This document shows positions 1 to 11,448 of a DNA stretch of 64,000 nt, one piece after another. The number at the start of each line of letters is the position of its first letter. Position 1 is the stretch's first letter. The position numbers and the translations under genes were made by a program. Source of the DNA: Isoetes taiwanensis (lineage: Eukaryota > Streptophyta > Lycopodiopsida > Isoetales > Isoetaceae); assembly GCA_021234155.1 (NCBI GenBank), contig JAJEKV010000025.1:10769794-10833793 (forward strand), in the 5' to 3' direction. The notes beneath the pieces were generated by a model, which saw only the letters and a list, made by a program, of their open reading frames with translations, was not told the origin of the DNA and did no database searches.

Positions 1-43
1 CAGAGGCTAGGGGCTGCATAGGCAAGGCAAATGCATTTGAATA

Positions 44-312
44 AAAGGTGGACGGAATAAGTTACGGGACAGAGAGGCTCAGCCTCCGCCGTACACCAAG
101 ATAGCGAGGGCTGGACCCACCAACTGGTAATCCGGACCACTATAAACTCCCGCCATAGAATAACAGCCAGCGTGAAAAGACATAATGCATATGTATATAA
201 GTATGGTATTTGTAGTCAAAAAGGAGACTGGAATACGCTACGGACTGAGGGGTCTAACCCCCGCCGTAGGCCAGGATAGCGAGGGCACGACCCTCCAACT
301 GGTTCCCGGATC
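44..312. repeat. Two diverged copies of a ~90-bp unit
   Basis: Bases 44-140 and 222-312 share an ordered series of words: a gacgga/actgga start, then cctccgccgta or cccgccgta, then gatagcgagggc, then ccaactggt and ccgga. The copies are about 175 bp apart and clearly diverged. No open frame runs through either one. They are probably fragments of an unidentified repeat family. Confidence 0.5.
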
Positions 313-314
313 AC

Positions 315-1000
315 CAAAATGACTGAAGGAGAGCCTAAAGGCTTTAATAAATAATAGCTTACAAGTGCTCTTACATCAAGTGCTTGAGGATGTGTTGCAG
401 TTATGTGAAGACATCTATAGAATAATCAAAAACCATGTTTGGTACTCTACAAGAAGTTTTGCCAACTGCAGAATGTCCAAGTTGAATAGCTAGTAACACA
501 CAAAACAAGGGAATGGTGATACCACTATCTGCATAATCTGGATGATTGATCTTTTCATTCTTTTATCATCATTAGGTATAAATATAGATTGGCTGTTGTA
601 AGCTATGAAATTGGACGGTTTCTTTGCACAATGCATCAGTTCTATCAACATAGTATATGCATGCTATGTATGAAATTAGGAAGTTTCTTTAGACGCTTTA
701 CACTAATATAAATCTGGACTATTAGGCAGTGACTACATAAGTTGGGGATTGTGTTAATATAGTGTAGTTAGAATATTTCAAGATGGTTTATAAACACGGA
801 CCTTTGGACACGTGATGTTATGTTGAGAGTAATTACTACATATTCATAGCTCCGGATTGGAGCTCTAATCAGTACTAATCAGTTTAGTTTAGGGTTTTTG
901 CAGCCTAACAATAATGGCGTGGGAAAAATCCAAAATCCAGAATGACGGAAAACGGATCTGATAATAATACTGTGCATCAGTGAGCCCATTACTATTAAAG
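315..1000. other. No feature seen
   Basis: AT-rich sequence without a frame of note, a TIR pair or an RNA-like fold that I can support. Confidence 0.5.
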
Positions 1001-1140
1001 TTTTTCCTCGAAAACCCGTCGGGGCGGGGTTTTTTAATCCTGATAGTAATCGGCATCACTAATATAGCCCAGGTCATAGACATGAAAGAGGGTTTGTAAT
1101 ATGAACCGCACAAAAGCGGCTCATAAACCCCATACAAATT
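1001..1140 (+). mobile_element. LINE 3'-UTR remnant (ATTCT-tail family)
   Basis: The start carries the TTTTTCCTCGAAAACCC / GGGGCGGGGTTTT hairpin found just upstream of the pentamer tail in the LINE copies at 4260-4385 and 16880-17060 (minus strand). The downstream words TAATCCTGATAGTAAT and ATAGCCCAGG also match those copies loosely. No coding part and no tail remain. Confidence 0.5.
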
Positions 1141-1243
1141 GTTCAGTTAAAAGCTGATTGATAACGACGCATCATTGCACGGCGATGAAGCCGAAGTAAA
1201 GTGGGATGTTGGTAATAATAGAAAAAAGTCAGCCTTCAGAAAA

Positions 1244-1462
1244 GGCTACATCATAACAGCGTGATGTGCTAGTAGTGCCCTTTTAGGGAGCTCGCCCATG
1301 CTACACAAGTCCAGGGGCCTCACGGCACAAGGGACGTTAATGTATATTCTATTCTATTCTATTCTATTCTATTCTATTCTATAACAGCGTGATGTGCTAG
1401 TAGTGCCCTTTTAGGGAGCTCGCCCATGCTACACAAGTCCAGGGGCCTCGCGGCACAAGGGG
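1244..1462 (+). mobile_element. Short (ATTCT)n-tailed SINE, tandem partial dimer
   Basis: Unit A (1244-1380) starts GGCTACATC, contains AACAGCGTGATGTGCTAG and CTCGCCCATGCTACACAAG, and ends in about nine ATTCT pentamers. Unit B starts directly after the tail at 1381, repeats the body from ATAACAGCG and loses the tail near 1462. A third copy lies on the minus strand at 28528-28651 inside the copia gag region. Dispersed copies with the same end and the same simple tail define a short retroposon of about 125 bp. No clear pol III A or B box is visible, so it could be a LINE 3'-end relic rather than a tRNA-type SINE. Confidence 0.6.
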
Positions 1463-1511
1463 CCAAGGCATTACGGAATGTTTCAACGACATACTTAATT
1501 GTTTTCTGTGT

Positions 1512-1512
1512 T

Positions 1513-1573
<61 letters not shown>
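1512..1573. repeat. (CT)n microsatellite
   Basis: About 30 uninterrupted CT units, directly followed by a tRNA-like SINE head. It may be the tail of an earlier SINE unit. Confidence 0.95.
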
Positions 1574-1575
<2 letters not shown>

Positions 1576-1965
1576 GTCTAGTGGTAACACACTAGATCTA
1601 GCAACTATAGGTCTCGAGTAGAATCGCTTTCTGAACGGCTGGGGTGTCAAAATCCCACAGACCTTAATGTAAAGTGGTTGGGGGCGGGGGCCCAACCAAG
1701 CAATGTAGTGTGGTGTGTGGTCACATGTCCATTGGATCTTTGCCTAGTGGCGTGGCGTTAAAATACTATCTATCTATCTATATCTATCTCTCTCTCTCTC
1801 GAGTTTGAGACCATGAGAATCCTTTTCGATCTTGTTGGGGTCAAATCCCAACAGGCGCAATGTAAGGTGGTTGGGGGCAGGGCCCAACCAAGCAATGTAG
1901 TGTGGTGTGTGGTCACATGTCCGGTTGGATCTTTGCCTAGTGGCGTGGCGTTAAAACTACTATCT
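1571..1965 (+). mobile_element. tRNA-headed SINE, two tandem units
   Basis: Unit 1 (1571-1766) has a perfect pol III A box, TAGTCTAGTGG. About 35 bp on, GGTCTCGAGTAGAATC looks like a B box. The body contains GTGGTTGGGGGCGGG, CCCAACCAAGCAATGTAG and GATCTTTGCCTAGTGGCG, and ends in (ATCT)n(CT)n. Unit 2 (1801-1965) lacks the A-box part, starts at GAGTTTGAGACC, and repeats the body nearly base for base, ending in (ATCT)n and the long CT tract. Body plus tail repeated in tandem suggests tail-to-head template jumping or unequal exchange through the CT tail. Confidence 0.65.
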
Positions 1966-1970
1966 ATCTA

Positions 1971-2110
<140 letters not shown>

Positions 2111-2412
2111 TCTATTCTTTTGTATTTTATATCTCTAACTTTATAGTTGGTCCCTCACTGACTTTAATGGAGGTAGGTGTCACTGACAGCTTTACGTTGG
2201 GTCTCAAATGACAAGGTAGCTGATTTGGATGGCATGCAAGAAGAACTTTGAGCATCAAATTGTCGTCGTAACCTAATTAGTTTGTTCAATAGAGACGATC
2301 AAGAAGGGTCACCGTGGAACAGAGTAGTTTCAATATATAAAGTAGAGGACAAATATGTTCTGGCAATTATTGCACATTATGGTGCTTGAGCAGCAATTGG
2401 CATTGTTGGCAG

Positions 2413-2522
2413 AGGAAATAGGGATGCATTTACTCGGATAGGCAGGTTTTAGACTCAAGCATTTAGAGGAAATAAGGATACATACACTCAGACAGGCAAG
2501 TTTAGGCCCAAGCATTTCACAA
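2413..2522 (+). repeat. ~55-bp direct duplication at LINE 5' edge
   Basis: The unit beginning gaggaaatagggatgcat (2413) recurs as gaggaaataaggatacat near 2468. Both units end in a variant of caagcattt. The second runs into recognisable LINE coding sequence (FRPK, then TIDHIVTLCTL), so the LINE edge was locally duplicated. Confidence 0.6.
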
Positions 2523-4387
2523 TTGATCACATTGTTACATTGTGCACCCTATTGGAAGACAATAAAAATAAATGACATGATCTATATTGCTTCTTCATGG
2601 ACTTTGCAAAAGCTCTCAATATTGTGCATAGGAGAAGTTCTGGAAGAGACTATCCTTGCTAGACATCCCGTATGAACTGTGAAATGCAATACATGGGATT
2701 TATGAGACAGTCACAACATGAACGCCTCCACCATGCCACCCTATCAACTGTGGGGTGCTTACGTCATTTTTTTTCCTTCTTTTTTTTTTTTTTTTTTAAT
2801 TTACCAGGTTTGTTTAACCCCTCTACAACAAATCCTGCAATTTGAGCCTATCCATCTGGCATGCTACATCACCTAAACTTAACATGTTTCGTTAGATCTT
2901 TCAATTTCCACATCATGGTTAGCAAAATTCCAAATATCAAACTAAAATTGTAGGCGCACCGGCTTCTTTGAAAATGGGGTGATGGAGCTCACTTTTACAT
3001 CAGATTACGGTGGGCTGATATATGATGATGATGTGGACCACCTTGCTTACACTCCGGCAGACATGAAGCGCCATCTCAATGCTCAACGAGCGCGTTACGG
3101 TGGTGACATGCGAGTGAACCTGGCTAAGACTAAGGTGGTCCTCATATCATCCTCACGTCAGCCATGAGCCCCCTTCTTCAGTTACTGGCGGCAAAATGTG
3201 AAAGTGGCATCCACCTACAAGTATTTGGGAATGGAGTTCCCCTCTAGTATGCAGTGGGATGCTTACATCCATCTACGAACACCAGTGGCCTGGAAGGCAC
3301 TAGAGGCAATGCAGAACAACAGTCATAGAGCAGAGTTATACGACTAGACCCATCAGCCGCACCTGTTCGGGGCCTTGATAGAGCTTGTCCCTTTATAGGG
3401 GACGAGATTCTGGACCCCTGTGGTGTCCCTCTCTACCTAAATAATTTGGAGCAGGTACAGAAAGCCTTTTTAGTTGGGGTTGAAGTCCACAGTCCCATAT
3501 CAGATCCTACTATGGGTGATAGGTTTCTTATCCATTTAGATGGCAATCCTGGATTGCCACATCGTCTACTTTCAGAAGGTGGTCACTATGGACGATGATC
3601 GCATCCTTAGCCTGTCTTATATCATGACAATGGGGCCACAGCGCCTCACGGCCTGTTGGAAGGAAAAGTGAGCTCAGTAGCTCTCCAGATGGAATGTGCA
3701 GGAGCACATATGAATATAGGTGCAAACATAGGCAGACTGCCACAACTTGAGGCAGTACTTTGATGCTTGCTTCCTCAAAAAGTTTTGGGAGGCCAGCACT
3801 CTTAAATAGGTCAAGACGACACATTACCAGTGCCACGTGAATCCTTCATTGGAAACGGGACCCGCAACGCTACTTGTGTACCATCTGCCTATGAAAAGGC
3901 GCAGACTCATTGCCTCGATCCGCATGGCTGCATATCGTCTCCAAATTGAGACAGAAAGATGGATTGGGGAGCCACGACAAGACAAGCTCTATTGATGCTG
4001 GGAGCCGTTGAAGATGAATGTCATACCCTCTGTGTTTGTCCAAATATGACTAAAAGGCGGGTGCGTTATCTTGGTTGTCAGGCTTGGTACATGTGATAAT
4101 GAGCATGGCTCCAGTTCAGATGCTGGGATCGTACCTACAGGAGGTCGTACATCTGCAGATCAACTATGTCCCCGGACATTCGCATGAGTTGAATATGTCT
4201 TACTTGATATGTATATTTGTATAGTTTGACATCACTTTTATTGCTTCTACAATTTTTTCCTCAAAAAACTTTCGAGGCGGGCTTTTTTTTAACGCGGACA
4301 GTAATAAGTCTGCTATGCTCTCTTTTGGATCCCATAGGCTGATTGGTCTCCGTGGACAATAAAAACTTTATTCTATTCTACTCTTCG
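2495..4387 (+). mobile_element. Decayed LINE with RT remnants and (ATTCT)n tail
   Basis: A non-LTR retrotransposon of the same family as the copy at 13205-15180. Visible in order: TIDHIVTLCTL and FMDFAKALNIVHR (RT N-terminal blocks, 2523-2640); a T-rich interruption at 2770-2960; a mutated active-site region, IYDDDVDHLAYT in place of LLYADDVV, followed by LAKTKVVL (2979-3167); KYLGMEF-like sequence near 3215; RLIASIRMAAYRLQIET near 3905; and the C-terminal CCHC-like knuckle, VEDECHTLCVC, near 4005. The 3' UTR hairpin sits near 4260-4290, then CTCCGTGGACAATAAAAAC and a short ATTCT tail. Several stops and shifts make it inactive. Confidence 0.75.
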
Positions 4388-6764
4388 AAGTATGTGGGTT
4401 TTTTTTTCCTCTATTGTTCTTTTGTACACGATTGTCTCCAGCATGTCATGTCGGTTGGTCCCTTTCTCTTTAGTTTTTTGGCAAAGCCTTATGATTTCAG
4501 AAGCTTCAGCTTCAAATACGAGGAAAATAAACTAGCAGGAGCTGATGACAGTTCTCAAATTCGTGCTTAGAAAAAGTTGCTTGATGCCTTAACTCCAAGA
4601 TGTGTTTCTCTTGGATTTTGAATACCTCAAGCTGGATATGACAAGCAATATACATTCCAAGTGAATTGTTGTCAGCTCGTCGCTGTATTTTGGCAGCTAT
4701 ATATCATGTTTTTAAGCCAATGTTTGAGTTTTGGAGCAGAGACATAGATATATAATATATTTACATTCCTTTGCCTATCTATGATGTCTAATTAAATAGA
4801 GTAGCTATGCCAAAATATGGCTTGGGAGTTTCAAGCGCATGCAACAACTATTGCCAGTCTTTCTAATCAAGCATGTGTTGGGCATTGTCCCAGCTTATTA
4901 CGATAGAAAATCAATTTTATCTATAAATCTTGTGAAGGATAAAGGCTACTCAGTCTAGGAGAATTCATTATTGTGAACTATTCCATAAATCTTGTGAAAG
5001 ACAGTCGCTATTAGAAGGTTTTAAGGTATTCATTACAAACCTGGTAAGATCCGTCTTCTGGAACATTTGAGAGAGAGCACTAACCTATTCCAAGGCTTTT
5101 TGAGAGTCAAGCTATGTTCTTGTTAAGCATAGATATTTAGCTTGTTTCTAATAACAATGTGGGTCTTTTGACCATTGATGCACCGGCCGATAGTACATTT
5201 TTTTATCCTAATTAGCCAAAGAAAGGTTCCATAGCTTAAAATTTTCTCAATTTGTGCACTCTAGATTGTGACTGTTACTCTGATAAGATAAGGAATATTT
5301 ATCTGTGAGTATCTAGAAGGCATATATTCATGCATTATTTATAGGGATTACGTATGAGACTGTTTCATAGTAGTTCCCTTTAAAAAAAAAACTATTCTAT
5401 TCTATTCTATTCTTTTGGTGCAACTACCATTTACTCAATCCTCACCATTTGATTTATTGGAGTACTAAGCATCATTGGCATTACTCTCCTTATCCGGAAA
5501 AAATCATTCTCATTCTCATTCTCATTCTTATCCGGAGGCTAAGGCTAAATTATTTGTTGTCAGATATTTTACATATACAAGCATTTCATTTAATCATTAC
5601 TCTTTTTAAAAGGTTATTTATTGAGAGGTCTAACACCAATAATCTTCTAGTTTTTAAGTGGATGTCAGTGAACAAAATGTTCTAATTTTTGGCTTCCTAG
5701 ATGTTCTTGTTTATGAAGGATCTACCAATGTATTGTCAACAATCTTATTCAAGTGTTGCTCTTTCATTGACTCCTTCTGTGTAAAGGATATGCTTGGGAA
5801 TGATAGCAACCAGAGAAGGCAAGATGTAATTATTGCAGTTTAGAAAACAAAGAAGTGGAGCTTGCTTTGAAGTTTATGATAGAATGATGTAATCGATATA
5901 AAAATAATTTGCTATAGGCTGCAAACATCATATTCGCTCTAGATTTGGCTTTAAAAACATGCAAAAAAGCTAATCCACAAGCATAAGTATAGGTAAGCCT
6001 GTGACGTTCATCTATTATCCTTTATCTTGCTATTTCAGAGCATTTATTATTCTATTGTTCATATGAGAATGCTTGGAAGTTGTATTCCATCCTAAGGGAT
6101 GTGCTTCATGTGTATAGAGCTCCAATGCAAAAACATCATTTGAGGAAACTTGTTCGTGGGAGTGGCCTCCATATTATAGTGCAATCTTCTCCTTTGGATG
6201 TGGAACTCGCTATTCAAGCTAGATTACCAGCATCTGAACAAATTCCTTTATTAGTGATCTTCATTCTTCAGTAATTGGAAACCGTCAACATCATTGAAAA
6301 GTGGCCAACATATACCAATCTACCACTATGAACTGTTTTTTTGGATTGCTTGGAAATGATTTTGCTAATGGGAAGCAAACATCAATTTTTAGCTTGTTAT
6401 CTGGCCATGGGTAGTTTCAATCTTATTGTTGTTGGTTTTATCAGCATGAATGAAGTCTCTAGGAAACATGATGGCATTGATAATCAATTCATTATTGATT
6501 TCCATGCCAAAGGAGAATAATCATCTAGTAAAGCTGGAGATCTAATCAATTAAGTGAGATCTCAAGAAGAGCAACCTACAATATTGCACTTTGCTCTGGA
6601 TTTGATGCGTGGTCACTGGGTCATTGCAGCCATATCACAAACCCACATGCTGTATATAATGCTTCAGATACAAGCTATGGAAATGAGGGTTCATATGGTA
6701 AGTCTAAAACCTGACAAGAATTTACCACTGCTTACTATGGTGAAGGAAGTGGAATTGAATGAAA
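4388..6764. other. AT-rich stretch without a gene
   Basis: Frames here reach only about 80 codons and match nothing I know. Two simple tracts stand out: (ATTCT)n near 5392-5414, which may be an isolated LINE or SINE tail, and CATTCT repeats at 5503-5528. Confidence 0.5.
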
Positions 6765-6768
6765 TATA

Positions 6769-7049
6769 GGGTCAAAGCATGGAGCTGGGGAGCATTTTTG
6801 CGCCAGCCAAGCACCCCCTAAGCACCTAATGTGGGAAATTTTACTTATTTTTATCTTTTTTTCTATAACTCCGATGAAGCTGAAATTTTGTATTCCAAGG
6901 CGTAATATGAATGTGTTTCAGGGAAAAATATCAAAAAAATAAAAGAAAAATATTTTTTTAAAATACAAAGAAAATAGCTCCGGAAAGCACCCCCTAAGCA
7001 CCATGTGTCGCTGACACAAAAAGTGTCCCCCACCTCCATGCTTTGACCC
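6769..7049. mobile_element. MITE with ~40-bp TIRs, flanked by TATA
   Basis: The left end GGGTCAAAGCATGGAG is matched by the reverse complement of the right end. Similarity continues imperfectly for about 40 bp (GTGGGG..CA.TTTTTG.G.CAGC). Both sides are flanked by TATA (6765-6768 and 7050-7053), which fits a TA-type target duplication. The interior is AT-rich and non-coding, and CACCCCCTAAGCACC occurs twice. At 281 bp without a frame it is a non-autonomous DNA element. The superfamily is uncertain; Tc1/mariner-like is plausible from the TA. Confidence 0.75.
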
Positions 7050-7595
7050 TATAGCCCAAATCCCATAACACACCAAAACCAAAAGTTTCAAATTTTATTT
7101 TCGATATATCATCTCTTCAATATCTTCATAAAAGCTTACCGCAATGATACAGGACAAAAGACATGATCGAAATGATCAGCTGGACAGGGAGTATGATTTC
7201 ATGTTATGTAAATCATGTTTTAATCAGGTGTGGAACCTTATCAAGTCCGTCCGGAAATTTATTGTTTTGACCCAGCTCTCTTAGCGCTTCTCTTCTTTAT
7301 CTATTTTTAGTGACATAGATATTACATCAATGGTTTGTTCTCCAACCAAAAATTTGTAAAAAGGATTTGCAAAAGTAATCTGGCCAGATTGATCCTAACT
7401 CGGATCCAAAAAGAGGGAAAAGGTCTTGTAGGCTCTCTTTTTGCTAGTATTTATCTGTGGATGCAAAATAATTGCTTGGTCTTGGCACTGAATGGTCTAA
7501 ATAAGCCAAATTATAATTGCCTATTGATTTATGCATATAGCATAAGTCTAAATTTATTGTAGAAAGGAGGTAATTGAAAAAAATACAAATTGCCT

Positions 7596-8624
7596 GTGCA
7601 GGATTGCTTCTTTTCTTTTTTCTTTTTTTTTCTTTTTTTTTTTGAAGGCACGGTGGGTTTTTTATATTTCATTTAAAAAAGATAGTGAATAAATCACTTG
7701 GAGCCATATCCAACAGTTGACATAACCTCTTTGCTGCATGTAATGGTTCATTAGCAGCATTACTAGAATAAAATTAAGCATAACAATGCTTATAATAAAA
7801 AGTTAAGAAGATATACACAAAATGGACTAGATCAGTTCAAATAGTTTTCTGTAACCTCAGACTTCAATCATCAGCATCAGTCAGAGCTTGCATAGTTAAG
7901 TCAGCAACTGCAGTGTTTCCAAATATGCATAGCATCTGATCCAGCTGCTTAATGGAAAACGCGGTAAAGTCAAGGAATAGGAGTATGTGAGCCTCTTTTC
8001 TCTGCGGCCATTTATGAAATAATCGTATGAAATAGGGCTTCAGGTTGTTGAACATCCATTCTTCTTTTCTTTTTAGCATTCTCTGTAGTGCCATAGCATG
8101 GACTACATCCTGTTTCAGAATAATCATGGTTTCTGCTACCTTGCATCTTGTCATCATGTCTTGTCCCCATCTAGATGGAGCTCCAGCCTCAATCAGCCTC
8201 TTCATTTGTTCTATGAAGCAAACCATTTGCATCAGTTAGTAATAAGAAGAAGAAATTAAAATTCCCAGTGAATTTCCAAATTCTATATATCCTGGCCATC
8301 TTATGTGCCATGGCCGAGTCCGTGATTGTTTGTAGCGGACACACTTTGAGCCATGTAATATTAGGTTGTTTCCTCTCAATGGCTTCCCGATTTCTATGTT
8401 TCCATATGCACCAGCAACAGAGGGCTCTAGTAGTGATCACAATTTTCGAGTCAGCTTTTAGAAATTCCTTTAAGTCACCCAGGGGAGTCTCTGTTCAGCT
8501 GTGATGTCCAAGTCCAAGAATCCTGGAGTCATGAGCACTCAAATACATGGTTAGATGTTTCCATTCCTCCACAACCGAGAGGGCACTCCTTTGGTATATT
8601 AGCATCATAGTGCAGGATTGCTTC
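7596..8624 (-). mobile_element. 5'-truncated L1-type LINE with 15-bp TSD and poly(A)
   Basis: GTGCAGGATTGCTTC occurs at 7596-7610 and again at 8610-8624, a textbook target-site duplication. The body between (7611-8609) is minus strand and ends in an A-rich tail at 7611-7645, read as T-runs on the plus strand. The coding remnant shows a zf-RVT-like knuckle, CPLGCGGMETSNHVFEC, near 8530-8590. An open frame at 8189-8440 follows with WCIWKHRNREAIERKQ, and another at 7864-8232, both typical of plant L1 ORF2 C-termini. The 5' truncation and one frame change make it dead on arrival. Confidence 0.85.
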
Positions 8625-9876
8625 CAATGAACATTATTTTCCGAGGGTTAGGGGCGTGGCAAGACATCTCGAGCTTGAAGGGACAGTGAATGATTTGCAG
8701 ATATTTTGTCATTAGAGAAGAATAGTGTTTCTTAGTTGCGATTGATGCTTGGATTATTTGAATAGAATGATTAGATAGTGGAATTCATTTGTTTCTATCA
8801 TAGGCAGTCTTTATAGTAATTGCTTTTTTATCTTATTTCTAAAATACATAAGAAAGCTACTTAATGTAGGTACATTGCAGATGAGGCAAATGCATTATCA
8901 ACTTAGATAGCTCTGTTTGAGCATTAGCATGCCTCCTTGCATGTTGGTAACACCGTTATGAAACAGGGGATGGCGTTCTTACAAAGGAGAAGCAGTTTAA
9001 AGATGGTATGCGCAACCCATTACTATTCCAAGCTGCTACTATTGATTTTTTATTCTTTTATATTTCCCTTGTGGTGTTCCTTCTTACATTCTATTTTGAA
9101 GCATTGAACAAGGACCTACAACAATGACGACGACGACAAAGACTTCAATGTTGACGACATTTGTCTCTAGCTCAGATCTGTTGAGATGACATGGATATGG
9201 TGTGCATCAGACTGTGCAAACCTTCATTCATTTACAAAATTTGCAGACTAACTAAATAGCAATGCAATTTTGAACAGGGACTACATTATCTCATAGCGCT
9301 TGATCAGCCATGAGTAGTGGTTTACCCTCTAGTTGCATGCTAATGGCAAATGACAATAACTTGGATAAAGGGATGATGAAGGGAAGTGTACAATTGCCAC
9401 ATGATTTTTTGCTGCAGAATCTGTGAGAATGGGGACCTGAACTCCTCCAGGCTATAACACAGGAATGTGTTTTTCCTCGTAAAGTTTCGAAGTGTTGATT
9501 TAACTTTTGGAGCATACTTCCTTCTCTTTTCAAAAAGAGGAAGTGGAAAATTAATGGTGCCCCATGGCTGGTGGATATCATCATTTTCATTGAAAGTGTA
9601 GAGATGCAATTGGCCATTATAAGTCGAGATGGTAGAATTGAATTTCATTTGGTAACTAATGTACCAAGCACAATGCAGCTTTGTCCATAGAATTAATTTT
9701 TTCGTTTCTCTGTAGTACAATAACAGGAAGGTTTCGGGGGGATTTGATATGGTAATTTAAGACCATAGATGACACTTCTAAAACAAGTAAATGGGTTGTT
9801 AAAAAAAAGGGGGGATAAAAAGGAAAAAAAGAAAGGAAAAAAAAAAAAAAAAAAAAATTCAAAAAAAAAAAAAAAA
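8625..9876 (-). pseudogene. Degenerate coding-like stretch, unidentified
   Basis: Minus-strand frames at 9291-9617 and 9340-9720 overlap and look protein-like in composition (for example TISTYNGQLHLYTFNE and GTINFPLPLFEKRRKYAPK), but no domain is recognisable to me. They end in a poly(A/T) tract at 9830-9876. This may be a decayed host gene or a transposon passenger. No start, intron or promoter could be fixed. The part before 9290 holds nothing clear. Confidence 0.25.
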
Positions 9877-10135
9877 TAGCTTGATGGTTGCATTGGTTAA
9901 AGCATTCTTATAAGGATATTAAATTATTTTGATAGCGGTTCAAGTCTCTGCATACCATATTCTAAAACCTTAGGCGAATGTATATAGAGATGTGCCCCCG
10001 TATTTCATATTTCAAAATTATAGATGCCTTGACCATAACCGAATGAAAGGTGCCCAGAGACCCTAACATAAAATCTGGGCCGTAGGATGGAGGGATCCAA
10101 CGATCGAGGTTGTCTGGGGCACACCTCGTTTAGAA
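9877..10135 (+). mobile_element. tRNA-headed SINE candidate
   Basis: After an A-rich tract, TAGCTTGATGGTTGCATTGG resembles a tRNA D-arm/A-box region. About 45 bp later GCGGTTCAAGTCTC is a good B box. The following ~180 bp (GAGACCCTAACATAAAATC, GGGCCGTAGGATGGAGGG, GGGGCACACCTCG) is non-coding and compatible with a SINE body. No target duplication was found and the 3' end is uncertain. Confidence 0.45.
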
Positions 10136-11448
10136 TATGCAGATGATTCTATGCATTATAAAATACTTAGTCCACCATGGCAACATAGATATTCAGATCG
10201 AACTCAAGATATACTCACATGGCACTTTTTGGGTGGCCAAATCGAGAAGTGACAAGTAGAATACATTGTTTTATCTCCAGTTTGGATATCTCTAGGATAT
10301 AAAGCATATACAATCAATATAGAATAAAATAAGAGAGCCCACAACTTTACAAGCAAAGTCTACAACATAGATTCTTTCAAAGGGGCCTATTCATCATTAA
10401 AGAATAGCTAATAAATCATTATGTTGTACAAATAACCTCGATAAATACTAGTCACTTGCTCTCATATATTCATGCCTAGGTTAATGTTTCTATTGCGCCC
10501 CGGACAACAATCAAGGTATAAATGCCCTTGTCTTACATAGCAAACAAAACTTCATATTCCTATGCTTGAAAATTCCTGGCATGCTCTCATATGTAATCCA
10601 ATTAGCTCCTATATTATTCCAAGCTAATAAATCGAACCAACCAACCATCACTAGTAAGAATTGCATGATGCAATTCCCGAGAGATGCTTACTGTTCTTTC
10701 GATGTGTCCCTCAATAAGAGAATGCATATATGAGACACAACCTCAAGTTGCTGATCTTCTATCATATATTAGAATTTCAAATGTGGCACTTCACATTGCT
10801 GTAACATTCCCTTCCACCTTAGCTTTGGTATGTTCTTATCCATGTTTCAATCATATGTCTAGATCATAAATATGTCAAATGCAATCCAAACATAGTTAGT
10901 TCCAGTTATAGCTTATTCTAGCTCATAGTTATGATATTAAACTCAAGCAAAGCCTGCCAGAAACCAACTCAACCACCACAACCTAGGATATATTAACACC
11001 TCATAATCAAAGATCTAGAAGCTTTAATCCACCTTTAACAAGCCACTTAATGTCTCCTTAATGTAGAAATAATTCACCTATGTGATAAGGAAAGATGCTA
11101 ACCCCCTAAGATAATGATTTGCTTATAAAGAATACGTCTTTGACATTCTTTCATTCATAACATTTGCCAATTGGGTCCACTAGACCACCTACATATGAGT
11201 ATAGAATTATATGTAACAACAATACCTCCATATCTACAAAGCTCACTATTCATGCTCCATATAAAGACGTATTCTGAGCATCCCTCATGTTTTGTATAGC
11301 GATGAACATGTCCTCTCATTTCCATGCTTGATAGACCTATCATACATCCTAGGTCATCCCCCACATGGTCTGAAGTATTATCATAGTGTCATCCAATAAG
11401 CAATAACTTTAACTGAAATTCATAATCCACCATGACAACACTAATGAT
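10136..11448. other. No gene; possible inner part of an LTR element
   Basis: If the LTR at 11471-12310 is a minus-strand 5' LTR, this stretch would be the inner region behind its primer site. I see no gag or pol homology and only frames under 70 codons, so a non-autonomous (LARD-like) element or unrelated DNA are both possible. Confidence 0.3.
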
